Origin: Oleispirillum sp965228165
Lineage (GTDB): Bacteria > Pseudomonadota > Alphaproteobacteria > Rhodospirillales > Rhodospirillaceae
Direction of reading: 5' to 3'
Length of the DNA stretch: 64,000 nucleotides
Assembly (NCBI GenBank): GCA_965228165.1
Contig: CBDDHB010000002.1
Span: forward strand, 62,001 to 126,000
The notes under the pieces were generated by a model. It made no database searches. It was given only the letters and a program-made list of their open reading frames with translations, and was not told the DNA's origin. Of the stretch, positions 38,633 to 47,411 are shown piece by piece (within the stretch, counting starts at the first letter, position 1; every line of letters begins with the position of its first letter). The translations under genes and the position numbers were made by a program.

Positions 38633-40525
38633 TTGGCGCGCTGGGGAAAAATCTTCCACAGCAATTCGATCAATTTTCTTCAGGTGCGGCTGGTGTTCTT
38701 CGCCGCCCTGACGGTTGCCTGCCTCGCCTTCCTGGCGGAGGCGGCATTGCTGGCGGTCTCCGTCCGCCAGACTCTCCTGGAACGGCAGGATCAGATTTTC
38801 GCCCTGGCGGAGCGCCCGGCGACCGCCGCGATCTGGGAATTCAACGACCGTCTGGCGCAGGAGACGATCTCCGGCGTGATGCGGATGTCGGCGGTGCAGC
38901 AGGTGGTGATCGTTCATTCCGACGGTCTGCCCTTCGCCTCGGCCGCCCGCGCCCAGGTCGAGGCGCCTTCCTGGAAGCGTGCGCTGGCGCGGCTGATCGT
39001 CGGCGATCACGAGCGCATCGTGCGGCAGTTGGTGATGCCGTCTCTCGATCCCGCCAGGGAGATCGAATCGGTCGGCAGCCTGATCGTCGTCTTCGACGAA
39101 AGCGTCCAGGCCGACTCCTATATCCGCATGCTGCTCGCCTCGCTGGGGGTGTCCCTGCTGGGGGCGTTCCTGGTGGTGGCGGTGGTGGTGGTGCTGTTCG
39201 ATCGTTTTCTCACCCGGCCGATCCTGTCGATTTCGCGTCAGGTGGAAGGGGTCGATGCCGAGGACCCGCACGGACGGATGCTTGCGGTGCCGAAGTGGCA
39301 CGCCGGGTCCGAACTCGGTCAGGCGGTGCAGAAGATCAACGCGATGCTGATTCATCTGGGCAATGCGCAGCATGCGCTCCGCCGCATGGCGACGCGCGAC
39401 GCCACCACCAATCTGCCCAACCGCACCCTGACCATCGAGCACCTGGTGGGGGTCGCCCGCCGCTCGCCGCAGGGCAAGGTGGCGGCGGTCCTGGCGGTGC
39501 TGATGGATCGCCTGGACGAGGTGAAGGACCTGATCGGCCACGAGGAGGCCGACGAGATGGCTCTCGATATGGCGGTGCGTCTGCTCGACGCGGTGGGTGA
39601 GGAAGCCTTCGTCGGACGCATCGGCGTCGATTCCTTCGCCGTGGTGATCGAGGGGCTGGACAGCGTCACCTCGGCGGTGGACTACGCCGACCGCCTGCTC
39701 AACGATCTCACCCGGGTCGAACCCGGCGACGAACGGGGGGTTCGGCCTTCGGTCTGCATCGGCATCGCGATGTACCCCAGCGACGGCACCGACGCCGCCG
39801 GGCTGTTGCGCAAGGCGGTGGCGGCCACCGCGGGCGCAAGGCGCAAGTCCCAGGAACGCTGGAACTTCTTCGAGGATGGCCTGGCCGAAGGGGCGCACCG
39901 CCGCCTGTTGCTGGAAAGCCAATTGCACCAGGCGCTGGAATCCGACGAATTCATCCTCTACTTCCAGCCGCAAGTGTCGCGCTGCGGCGACGTGGTGGGG
40001 GCGGAGGCGCTGATCCGCTGGCAACGCGACGATCAGGTGATTCCGCCGGGCGCCTTCATCCCGGTGGCCGAGGACTGCGGCCTGGTGGTGCAGATCGGCT
40101 ATTACGTGCTGGAGGAAGCCTGCCGCTGCTCCGCCGCGTTCCGTCTGCGCACCCTGCGCCATCGCGGCATCCGCATCGCCCTCGACGACTTCGGCACCGG
40201 CTATTCCAGCCTGTCGTACCTGCGCAACTTCCCGGTCGACGTGCTGAAGATCGACCGCAGCTTCGTCGCCGACGTGCCGCACGGCGTGGCGGTGCCGTCC
40301 ACCATCATCACCCTGGCGCAGAAGCTCGACATGCGCTGCGTCGCCGAGGGGGTCGAGACCGAGGCGCAGCGCGACTGGCTGGTTTCCTCCGACTGCGACA
40401 CCCTGCAAGGGTTCCTGTTCGCCCGTCCGATGCCGTTCGATAACTTCGTCGAACGCTACGCCCGCCATCCGGGCGGCGACAACGTCCTAAGGCTTCGCCG
40501 CGAAGGCCATGTAGTTGACCGATAG
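38633..40525 (+). CDS. Membrane GGDEF/EAL protein with both catalytic domains degenerate
   Basis: 630 residues from a TTG with GGGGGAA before it; an in-frame ATG at 38543 lies in AT-rich promoter-like DNA and is less likely. Order: transmembrane helix (about 18-42), periplasmic sensor segment, second helix (about 165-190), HAMP-like linker, GGDEF domain in which the signature is GVDSF (331-335), and an EAL domain. EAL is present (E458), but only 60 residues separate it from DDFGTG (518), against about 121 in the other EAL gene of this window. The strand carrying NLS and the ExTE Glu is missing in frame. Metal and catalytic ligands are therefore lost; a c-di-GMP binding or protein-interaction role is the most it could have. 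The end overlaps ubiG by 39 bases, tail to tail. Confidence 0.75.
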   Translation: MARWGKIFHSNSINFLQVRLVFFAALTVACLAFLAEAALLAVSVRQTLLERQDQIFALAERPATAAIWEFNDRLAQETISGVMRMSAVQQVVIVHSDGLPFASAARAQVEAPSWKRALARLIVGDHERIVRQLVMPSLDPAREIESVGSLIVVFDESVQADSYIRMLLASLGVSLLGAFLVVAVVVVLFDRFLTRPILSISRQVEGVDAEDPHGRMLAVPKWHAGSELGQAVQKINAMLIHLGNAQHALRRMATRDATTNLPNRTLTIEHLVGVARRSPQGKVAAVLAVLMDRLDEVKDLIGHEEADEMALDMAVRLLDAVGEEAFVGRIGVDSFAVVIEGLDSVTSAVDYADRLLNDLTRVEPGDERGVRPSVCIGIAMYPSDGTDAAGLLRKAVAATAGARRKSQERWNFFEDGLAEGAHRRLLLESQLHQALESDEFILYFQPQVSRCGDVVGAEALIRWQRDDQVIPPGAFIPVAEDCGLVVQIGYYVLEEACRCSAAFRLRTLRHRGIRIALDDFGTGYSSLSYLRNFPVDVLKIDRSFVADVPHGVAVPSTIITLAQKLDMRCVAEGVETEAQRDWLVSSDCDTLQGFLFARPMPFDNFVERYARHPGGDNVLRLRREGHVVDR

Positions 40526-41260
40526 GTCACCGCTTTCATTCCAGACGTCGGCGATCGGGGTGTAGGACAGGCCGGTGAAGGCGGGCGCGTCCATTCCGGC
40601 GGCGGTCAGGTCGCGGGCGAGTTCCGACGGCTTGACGAATTCCCGCCAGTCGTGGGTGCCGACGGGCAGCCAGCGCACCACGTATTCCGCGCCGATCTTC
40701 GCCAGCAGCAGGCTTTTCATCGTCCGGTTCAGGGTGGCGAGCGCCATCAGCCCCCCGGATTTCAGGGTTTTCGCGGCGGCGGAGACGAACAGCGCGCGGT
40801 CGGCGACGTGTTCCACCACCTCCAGCGCCAGGACCGCGTCGAAGCTTTCCCCGAGCGCGGCGATGTCCTCGGGCCGCGCCGCGCGGTAATCGATGGCAAG
40901 ATGCATCCGGCCCGCGTGGTTGGCGGCGGTCATGACGTTCTTTTCCGAGGCGTCGATGCCGGTGACGGAAAAGCCCAGCCGGGCCATCGGCTCGGCGATC
41001 AGGCCGCCGCCGCAGCCGACGTCGAGCAGGCTCAGGCCCTCGAACGGGCGTTCGGCGCTTTCGTCGCGACCGAAGTGGGCGGCCAGACGGCGCTTCAGGA
41101 TGTCGATGCGGATCGGGTTGAAGCGGTGCAGCGGGCGGAACGGTCCTTCGAGTGCCCACCAGGTGTCGGCGAGCGCCGTGAACTTGGCGATCTCGGTGGG
41201 ATCGGCGGAGCCGGTGGCGGCGCGGTGGTTTTCCGGGCCGGTTTCGGCGGTCTTGGTCAT
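40487..41260 (-). CDS. ubiG: Ubiquinone biosynthesis O-methyltransferase
   Basis: 257 residues. Methylates hydroxyl groups in ubiquinone synthesis. Family marks are FTALADTWWALEGPFRPLHRFNP at the N-terminus, motif I LLDVGCGGGLIAEP, DYRAARPED, LALEVVEHVAD and HDWREFVKPSEL. It is divergent from lysC over 156 bases and its 3' end overlaps the GGDEF/EAL gene on the other strand. Confidence 0.96.
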   Translation of the reverse strand: MTKTAETGPENHRAATGSADPTEIAKFTALADTWWALEGPFRPLHRFNPIRIDILKRRLAAHFGRDESAERPFEGLSLLDVGCGGGLIAEPMARLGFSVTGIDASEKNVMTAANHAGRMHLAIDYRAARPEDIAALGESFDAVLALEVVEHVADRALFVSAAAKTLKSGGLMALATLNRTMKSLLLAKIGAEYVVRWLPVGTHDWREFVKPSELARDLTAAGMDAPAFTGLSYTPIADVWNESGDLSVNYMAFAAKP

Positions 41261-41304
41261 TGCGCTGTACCCTTGCCTTTCAGGATAAGGACCGAGTATG
41301 TATA

Positions 41305-41325
41305 GCAACCGGTTGCCGGGCAACC
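41305..41325. repeat. Overlapping palindromes in the ubiG-lysC intergenic region
   Basis: GCAACCGGTTGC (41305-41316) is a perfect palindrome; it overlaps GGTTGCC-G-GGCAACC (41311-41325). The same GGTTGCC arm can thus pair with either neighbour. They lie about 90 bases before the lysC ATG and could be an operator or alternative leader hairpins. Confidence 0.45.
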
Positions 41326-41416
41326 CGCGCGTCGGGGATTTTTTCGTGGTAACGGGTTCGGGAAGGCTTCGTCGGCGACGGCGCTCCCGGGCGCAGGATT
41401 GCAGAGATAGCGTGCG

Positions 41417-42634
41417 ATGGCCCTTATTGTCCAAAAATTCGGCGGCACCTCGGTTGCGAACGTCGAACGCATCCGTAACGTCGCCCGCCTTGTCAAGAAG
41501 GAACGGGACGCCGGGAACCGGGTGGCGGTGGTGCTGTCCGCGATGTCGGGCGTGACCAACAAGCTGGTCGCCTTTTGCCAGGAAGCCGCCCCCTTTCACG
41601 ACATGCGCGAATACGACGCGGTGGTCTCCACCGGCGAACAGGTGACCGTCGGCTTGCTGGCGATCATTCTGCAATCCATGGGAATTCCCGCCCGGTCCTG
41701 GGCGGGCTGGCAGGTGCCGATCCGCACCGACGACGCGCATGGCAGGGCCCGCATCGCCGAGATCGACACCGCGGCGCTGCTGGCCGCGATCGACGCGGAC
41801 GAGGTGCCGGTGGTGGCGGGTTTCCAGGGGATCGGGTCGGACGGTCGGGTCACCACCTTGGGGCGCGGCGGGTCCGATACCTCGGCGGTGGCGCTGGCCG
41901 CCGCCTTGCAGGCCGACCGCTGCGACATCTATACCGACGTCGATGGGGTCTACACCACCGATCCCCGCATCGTGCCGAAGGCGCGCAAACTGCCGCGCGT
42001 CACCTATGAGGAAATGCTGGAGATGGCGTCCCTCGGCGCCAAGGTGCTCCAGACCCGTTCGGTCGAAATGGCGATGAAGTACCGGGTCAATTTGCAGGTG
42101 CTGTCGAGCTTCGAGGACATCCCCGGAACCCTGGTTTGCGACGAGGAAGACATCGTGGAAAAGGAAATTGTCAGCGGCATCGCCTACAGCCGGGACGAGG
42201 CCAAGATCACCTTGCAGGGGGTTCACGACCACCCCGGCATCGCCGCGTCGATCTTCGGCCCCCTGGCGGACGCCAACATCAACGTCGATATGATCGTGCA
42301 GAACGTCTCGGCGCAGGGGCACACCGACGTCACCTTCACCGTGCCGCGCACCGATCTGCCGCGCGCCTTGCAGGTTCTGGACAAGGTGCGTCAGGCGGTG
42401 GACATCCGCGATCTCGCCCACAGCGACACCGTGGTCAAGATCTCGGTGATCGGGGTCGGCATGCGCACCCACGCCGGGGTGGCGCAGAAAATGTTTGCCG
42501 CGTTGGCGGAACGGGGCATCAATATCCTTGTCATCAGCACCTCCGAGATCAAGGTCAGCGTCCTGATCGAGGAGGAGTACACAGAACTGGCGCTGCGTGC
42601 CTTGCACACGGCCTACGGACTGGATGCGCGTTGA
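41417..42634 (+). CDS. lysC: Aspartate kinase
   Basis: 405 residues; phosphorylates aspartate, the first step to lysine, threonine and methionine. Kinase domain: KFGGTSVANVERI, STGEQVTVGLL, GRGGSDTSAVALAAAL and YTDVDGVYTTDPRIV. C-terminal tandem ACT domains (about 265-405) give feedback control. The length and layout are those of the lysine/threonine-controlled type found in alphaproteobacteria. Independent transcription unit. Confidence 0.97.
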   Translation: MALIVQKFGGTSVANVERIRNVARLVKKERDAGNRVAVVLSAMSGVTNKLVAFCQEAAPFHDMREYDAVVSTGEQVTVGLLAIILQSMGIPARSWAGWQVPIRTDDAHGRARIAEIDTAALLAAIDADEVPVVAGFQGIGSDGRVTTLGRGGSDTSAVALAAALQADRCDIYTDVDGVYTTDPRIVPKARKLPRVTYEEMLEMASLGAKVLQTRSVEMAMKYRVNLQVLSSFEDIPGTLVCDEEDIVEKEIVSGIAYSRDEAKITLQGVHDHPGIAASIFGPLADANINVDMIVQNVSAQGHTDVTFTVPRTDLPRALQVLDKVRQAVDIRDLAHSDTVVKISVIGVGMRTHAGVAQKMFAALAERGINILVISTSEIKVSVLIEEEYTELALRALHTAYGLDAR

Positions 42635-42753
42635 TAAGCATCCGCATGCCCCGTGGCGGAATTTCCGCCGCGGAGGCGCCGGTCGGCGGCGCGGCGGACG
42701 GCACAAGGGCGCCGTTTTCGCCGTTTCACTGTTTTGGGGAGTAGCGGACCGCG

Positions 42754-43821
42754 ATGAGCAGGACACGGCAGGAGTACCGGACTCTGGACCGGTTGTGGCG
42801 GCGGGGTCGTGAATTCCTGGGGTGCGACTGCGCCATCCTGGGCGGGGCGATGTCCTGGGTGTCGGAACGCAATCTGGTCGCCGCGATCTCCAATGCCGGA
42901 GGTTTCGGGGTGATCGCCTGCGGCTCGATGCCGCCCGCTCTGTTGGCCGCCGAGATCGCCGCGACCAAGGCGCTGACCGACCGCCCCTTCGGCGTCAACC
43001 TGATCACCATGCATCCGCAACTCGACGAACTGATCGACGTTTGCGGCGCCGCCGGGGTCGGCCATGTGGTGCTGGCGGGCGGCCTGCCGTCGTCGGCGTC
43101 GATCCGGCGGGTCAAGGGCTTCGGCGCCAAGGCGATCTGCTTCGCCCCCGCCCTGGTGCTGGCGAAAAAGCTGGCGCGCGCCGGCGCCGACGCCCTGGTC
43201 ATCGAGGGGGCGGAGGCGGGCGGGCACATCGGCCCGGTATCCACCTCGGTCCTGGCGCAGGAGATCCTGCCGGTGATGGGCGCCGAGGTGCCGGTGTTCG
43301 TCGCGGGCGGCATCGGTCGCGGCGAGGCGATGCTCTCCTACCTCGAAATGGGGGCTTCCGGGGTGCAGCTTGGCACCCGCTTCGTCTGCGCCCACGAATG
43401 CGTCGCGCACCCGAAGTTCAAGCAGGCGTTCATCCGCGCCTCGGCGCGCGACGCGGTGGTTTCGGTGCAGATCGATCCGCAGTTTCCGGTGATTCCGGTG
43501 CGCGCCATCGCCAATGCCGGGACCGAGCGCTTCATGGAAGTGCAGCGGTCGGTGATCGAGAAGTACCATCGCGGCGAGATGGATCAGAAGACCGCGCAAC
43601 TGGAAATCGAGCATTTCTGGGCGGGCGCGTTGCGCCGCGCGGTGATCGACGGCGATATCGAAAACGGCTCGTTGATGGCGGGGCAGAGCGTCGGCATGGT
43701 CACCGCCGAACAGAGCGCGCGGGAGATCATCGACGACATCATCGGCCAGGCGCTGGACGCTCTTGACGCGCGGACGGCGCACGCCGTCGCGACGCCCGGG
43801 GAAGCACAGGGCGTCGCCTGA
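42754..43821 (+). CDS. Nitronate monooxygenase/FabK-like flavoenzyme
   Basis: 355 residues. TIM-barrel FMN protein of the nitronate monooxygenase family: CAILGGAMSWVSERNLVAAISNAGG, FGVNLITMHP, VIEGAEAGGHIG, FVAGGIGRGEAM and GVQLGTRFVCAHEC. The HIG segment carries the catalytic His region. Family members oxidise nitronates, and some act as enoyl-ACP reductases. Its stop overlaps the ptsP ATG (ATGA), so they are coupled. Confidence 0.88.
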   Translation: MSRTRQEYRTLDRLWRRGREFLGCDCAILGGAMSWVSERNLVAAISNAGGFGVIACGSMPPALLAAEIAATKALTDRPFGVNLITMHPQLDELIDVCGAAGVGHVVLAGGLPSSASIRRVKGFGAKAICFAPALVLAKKLARAGADALVIEGAEAGGHIGPVSTSVLAQEILPVMGAEVPVFVAGGIGRGEAMLSYLEMGASGVQLGTRFVCAHECVAHPKFKQAFIRASARDAVVSVQIDPQFPVIPVRAIANAGTERFMEVQRSVIEKYHRGEMDQKTAQLEIEHFWAGALRRAVIDGDIENGSLMAGQSVGMVTAEQSAREIIDDIIGQALDALDARTAHAVATPGEAQGVA

Positions 43822-46082
43822 TGCCGGGGGATGCCGCCGCCGTGTCGCGTCGGCTTCTCGGGCGCATTCGCGACGTGATGGCGAAGCCCGGGATGCCGGA
43901 AGAGCGTCTCAACGTCATCGTCGGCTGCATCGCCGAGGATATGCGGGCGGCGGTGTGTTCCTGCTATGTGATGCGGGCCGGCGAGGTGCTGGAGCTGTTC
44001 GCCACCGAAGGCCTGCGCGCCAGCGCGGTGCACCAGACCCGCCTGCGCGTCGGCGAGGGCCTGGTCGGCTTCATCGCCGCCCATCCGCGCGCTCTTGCCC
44101 TGTCCGACGCGTGGAGCCATCCCAACTTCGTCTATCGTCCGGAAACCGGCGAGGAACCCTATCGCTCGTTCCTTGGCGTGCCGATCGTGCGCGGCGCGCG
44201 GGTGGCGGGGGTCCTGGTGGTGCAGACCACCGAGACCCGCGAATTCGCCCCGGAGGAAATCGAGGCGTTGGAAACCGTGGCGATGGTTCTTGCCGAGTTG
44301 TTGACCGCGGGCAACCTGATCGATTGGCGGGAACAGATTCCGGTGGACGGCAACGCCCTGGTGCCGTTGCGGATCAACGGGCTGAAACTCTCCGAGGGCC
44401 TGGGCGTCGGCGTCGCCTATCTGCATCGCAAGGTGCCCTTCGTCAAGCAGGTGGTCGGCGAGGACCCCGAGCACGAGGCGCGGCGGTTCGACGAGGCGTT
44501 GGAGCGGATGCATCTGGCGCTGGACGAGATGCTCGCCGCCGAGGAAATCGGCAAAAGCGAGTATCGGGACATTCTCGAGGCCTATCGGATGTTCGCCGCC
44601 GATCGCGGCTGGATCGAGCGCATCCGCGCCCACATCCAGGGCGGCCTGTCCGCGGAGGCGGCGGTGCAGCGGGCGCAGGAGGAAAACCGCGCCCGCGTGC
44701 GGGATATCACCGATCCCTATCTGCGCGAGCGCCTGTGCGATCTGGAAGATCTGACCGATCGCCTGATGCTGCACCTGATGGGACAGGACCCGGCGGAGCG
44801 CAAGGCCCTGCCGCCCCACGCCATCCTGGTGGCGCGAACCCTGGGACCGGCGGACCTTCTGGATTACGACCTGTCGAAGGTGCATGGCGTGGTGCTGGAG
44901 GAAGGCTCCCCCAGCATGCACGTCGCGATCATCGCGCGCGCCTTGAGCATCCCGATGGTGGCGCGGGTTCCGGCGGTGCTGGGCAAGATCGGCGCGGGCG
45001 ACCCGGTGATCGTCGATGGCGACAACGGCAGCGTCTTCATCCGCCCCGGCGAAGACGTTTCCGCCACCTTCGTCGCCACGGTGCGGATGCGCCGCGAAAA
45101 GCAGAAGGCCTATGCGACGCTGCGCGATCTGCCCGCGGAATCGAAGGACGGGGTGCGGGTGTCCCTGCTGATGAACGCCGGTCTTCTCGCCGATCTGCCG
45201 GTGCTGAACGAGGTCAACGCCGACGGCATCGGCCTTTACCGCACCGAGTTGCCCTTCATGGTGCATGCCGAAACCCCCGATGTCGATGTGCAGACCGCGC
45301 TGTACCGTTCGGTGATCGACCAGGCGGGGAAGAAGCCGGTGTGCTTCCGCACCCTGGATGTCGGCGGCGACAAGATGCTGCCCTATTGGCAAAGCGCGGG
45401 GGAGGAAAACCCGGCGATGGGGTGGCGGTCGATTCGCATCACCCTGGATCATCCGGCGATCATGCGCCAGCAGTTGCGCGCCTTGATTCGCGCCGCCGAC
45501 GGGCGGCCGCTTTCGGTGATGTTCCCGATGGTCGCCGAGGTCGCGGAATTCGATGCGGCGCGCCGCATCCTCGATCTTGAGCTGGTGCGCGCCCAGCATC
45601 GCGGCGATCCGGTTCCCGGCGGGCTTTCGGTCGGCTGCATGGTCGAGGTGCCGTCGATCGTCTTCCAGTTGCCGCAGCTGTTGCAGCGGGTGGATTTTCT
45701 TTCCGTCGGCAGCAACGATCTGGCGCAGTTCCTGTTCGCGCGCGATCGCGGCAATCAGCGCATCGCCGAACGCTACGATCTTTTGTCGCCGCCGTTTCTG
45801 ACTTTCCTCGAACGCATCCTCGAAGCCTGCGACGCCGCCGGAAAGCCGTGTTCCCTGTGCGGCGAAATGGCGGCCAGCCCGCTGGACGCGATGACCCTGG
45901 TCGGCCTGGGCTTCCGCAGGCTTTCGGTGAACGGTCCGGCGGTGGGGCCGGTCAAGGCGATGATCCGGGGCATGAACGTCGCCGACACCGAACGCCTGGT
46001 GAGGAAATTGATCCGCACCTCGGCCCACAGCCTGCGCACCAATCTGGCAGGCTTTGCCTTGGACCACGGCGTTCCGGTCTGA
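43821..46082 (+). CDS. ptsP: Phosphoenolpyruvate-protein phosphotransferase PtsP (EI-Ntr)
   Basis: 753 residues. N-terminal GAF domain (about 15-165), PEP-utiliser swivelling domain with phosphorylated His 367 in SPSMHVAIIARAL, and C-terminal PEP-binding barrel with LYRTELPFM, CFRTLDVGGDKMLPYW, GSNDLAQFLFARDR and CGEMAASPL. First kinase of the nitrogen phosphotransferase system that passes phosphate to NPr and EIIA-Ntr and links nitrogen and potassium status to regulation. The partners are not in this window. Adjacency of lysC and ptsP is common in alphaproteobacteria; here nitronate monooxygenase sits between them. Confidence 0.95.
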   Translation: MPGDAAAVSRRLLGRIRDVMAKPGMPEERLNVIVGCIAEDMRAAVCSCYVMRAGEVLELFATEGLRASAVHQTRLRVGEGLVGFIAAHPRALALSDAWSHPNFVYRPETGEEPYRSFLGVPIVRGARVAGVLVVQTTETREFAPEEIEALETVAMVLAELLTAGNLIDWREQIPVDGNALVPLRINGLKLSEGLGVGVAYLHRKVPFVKQVVGEDPEHEARRFDEALERMHLALDEMLAAEEIGKSEYRDILEAYRMFAADRGWIERIRAHIQGGLSAEAAVQRAQEENRARVRDITDPYLRERLCDLEDLTDRLMLHLMGQDPAERKALPPHAILVARTLGPADLLDYDLSKVHGVVLEEGSPSMHVAIIARALSIPMVARVPAVLGKIGAGDPVIVDGDNGSVFIRPGEDVSATFVATVRMRREKQKAYATLRDLPAESKDGVRVSLLMNAGLLADLPVLNEVNADGIGLYRTELPFMVHAETPDVDVQTALYRSVIDQAGKKPVCFRTLDVGGDKMLPYWQSAGEENPAMGWRSIRITLDHPAIMRQQLRALIRAADGRPLSVMFPMVAEVAEFDAARRILDLELVRAQHRGDPVPGGLSVGCMVEVPSIVFQLPQLLQRVDFLSVGSNDLAQFLFARDRGNQRIAERYDLLSPPFLTFLERILEACDAAGKPCSLCGEMAASPLDAMTLVGLGFRRLSVNGPAVGPVKAMIRGMNVADTERLVRKLIRTSAHSLRTNLAGFALDHGVPV

Positions 46083-46135
46083 GCGTTATCCTTTATTCTC
46101 AAAGTATTCCAGAAATTCGCAAGGAATCGGCGGAA

Positions 46136-46154
46136 CTTCGGGCATTGCCCGAAG
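46136..46154. repeat. Perfect palindrome between ptsP and the rodZ-like gene
   Basis: CTTCGGGCA-T-TGCCCGAAG has 9-base arms around one base. It lies 54 bases after the ptsP stop without a following T-run. Operator or hairpin are both possible. Confidence 0.45.
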
Positions 46155-46258
46155 GGGGCGTTGCGGGCATACTGGGCTCGCCTTGCCGAATGGTGGCGTG
46201 AAGCGGTGCCGGACCGGCGTTGGGCCAAGATTAACGGGTCAATCGAGGGACGAAGTTC

Positions 46259-47380
46259 GTGGAACAGCAGAACATGCCGCCGGAGCCGTTGTCCGGCGCC
46301 GCGCCGCAGGCGGAAGCCGAGATTCCGGCGCGGGGCAGCGTCGGCGCATTGCTGAAAGCCTCCCGCAGCCGCTTGGGAATCGATCTGGCGGTGATTGCCG
46401 ATACCTTGCGCATCCGGCTGGTCTATCTGGAGGCGATCGAGGCGGGCCGCTATGAGGATCTGCCCGGTGGAACCTATGCGGTGGGGTTCATCCGTTCCTA
46501 CGGCGACCAGTTGGGTTTGGACGGCATGGAACTGGTGCGCCGTTTCAAGCTGGAAACCGGGGCCTCCCCCGCTGCTCCCGCCGCCGCGCCGCCGATTTCG
46601 TTTCCCAGGCCGGTCAAGACCCTGGGGCTGCCGGTCGGCGCCATCGCCACCGGGGTGGTGGTGGTGGTGGCCCTGTTGGTCGGGGCCTGGCTTTTGTTTT
46701 CCAGCGATGATCGCGCCGCGCTGATCCCGAAGATTCCCGCCGCGTTGAACGAGAAGGTCGGCGCGCCCGAGCCCGTCCTGCCCCGCGATGCCGTCGCTCC
46801 CGCGCCGGAGGAAGCGAAGCCGGAACCGGCTCCGGTCGAGCCCGCCAAGGTCGAGCCGCCGAAGCCGGAACCGGTCAAGCCCGCCGTCGAGGCGGCCAAG
46901 CCGGTCGAACCGCCGAAGCCCGCCGCCAAGGTCGAGCCGCCGAAGCCGGAACCGGCGAAACCCGCCGTCGAGGCGGCCAAGCCGGTCGAACCGCCGAAGC
47001 CCGCCGCCAAGGCCGAACCGCCGAAGCCTGCCGCCGAGGAGGCGGAAGGCCTGCCGGAAGGCCCGGAAACCGTGGCGCGCGGTCCCCGGGTCTATGGACA
47101 GGAAAACGCCGATGCCCGCGTCGAGATCGTCGCCGCCGGGGATTCCTGGGTGCAGGTCACCGAAAACGGCAGTCTGGTGCTGACCCGCCTTTTGCATGCG
47201 GGCGATCGTTTCAAGGTGCCGAATCGCGGCGGCTTGTTGCTGATGACCGGCAACGCCGGGGGACTTGAGGTTCTGGTCGATGGACAGAAGATCGGCCCGG
47301 TCGGCGCGCCCGGCCAGGTGATGCGCGACGTGTCGCTGGATGCCGAACGCTTGCGTTCCGCCCGCAAGACCTCTAACTGA
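46259..47380 (+). CDS. RodZ-like helix-turn-helix membrane protein
   Basis: 373 residues from GTG with GAGGGA upstream. Residues about 25-95 are an HTH_25 domain (GALLKASRSRLGIDLAVIAD, YLEAIEAGRYEDLPGGTYAVG), 120-142 a membrane helix, 155-265 a Pro/Lys/Ala/Glu-rich linker with tandem repeats, and 280-365 a DUF4115 beta domain. This is the RodZ layout: cytoplasmic contact with MreB, periplasmic C-terminus, cell-shape control. Placement before ispG is the usual one. Confidence 0.88.
   Translation: MEQQNMPPEPLSGAAPQAEAEIPARGSVGALLKASRSRLGIDLAVIADTLRIRLVYLEAIEAGRYEDLPGGTYAVGFIRSYGDQLGLDGMELVRRFKLETGASPAAPAAAPPISFPRPVKTLGLPVGAIATGVVVVVALLVGAWLLFSSDDRAALIPKIPAALNEKVGAPEPVLPRDAVAPAPEEAKPEPAPVEPAKVEPPKPEPVKPAVEAAKPVEPPKPAAKVEPPKPEPAKPAVEAAKPVEPPKPAAKAEPPKPAAEEAEGLPEGPETVARGPRVYGQENADARVEIVAAGDSWVQVTENGSLVLTRLLHAGDRFKVPNRGGLLLMTGNAGGLEVLVDGQKIGPVGAPGQVMRDVSLDAERLRSARKTSN
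46850..47011 (+). repeat. Two 81-base tandem repeats in the rodZ-like gene
   Basis: Units at 46850-46930 and 46931-47011 encode nearly identical 27-residue blocks (VEPPKPEP...EPPKPAAK) and are followed by a partial third. They extend the periplasmic Pro-rich linker and are multiples of three, so copy change would keep the frame. Confidence 0.85.
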
Positions 47381-47411
47381 GGGCTTTCCCCTTCAGACAG
47401 GCGAGGTTGCG

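Noticed and set aside
46850..47011. CRISPR-like repeat
   Set aside because: The two copies are directly adjacent without spacers and are in frame within a coding sequence.
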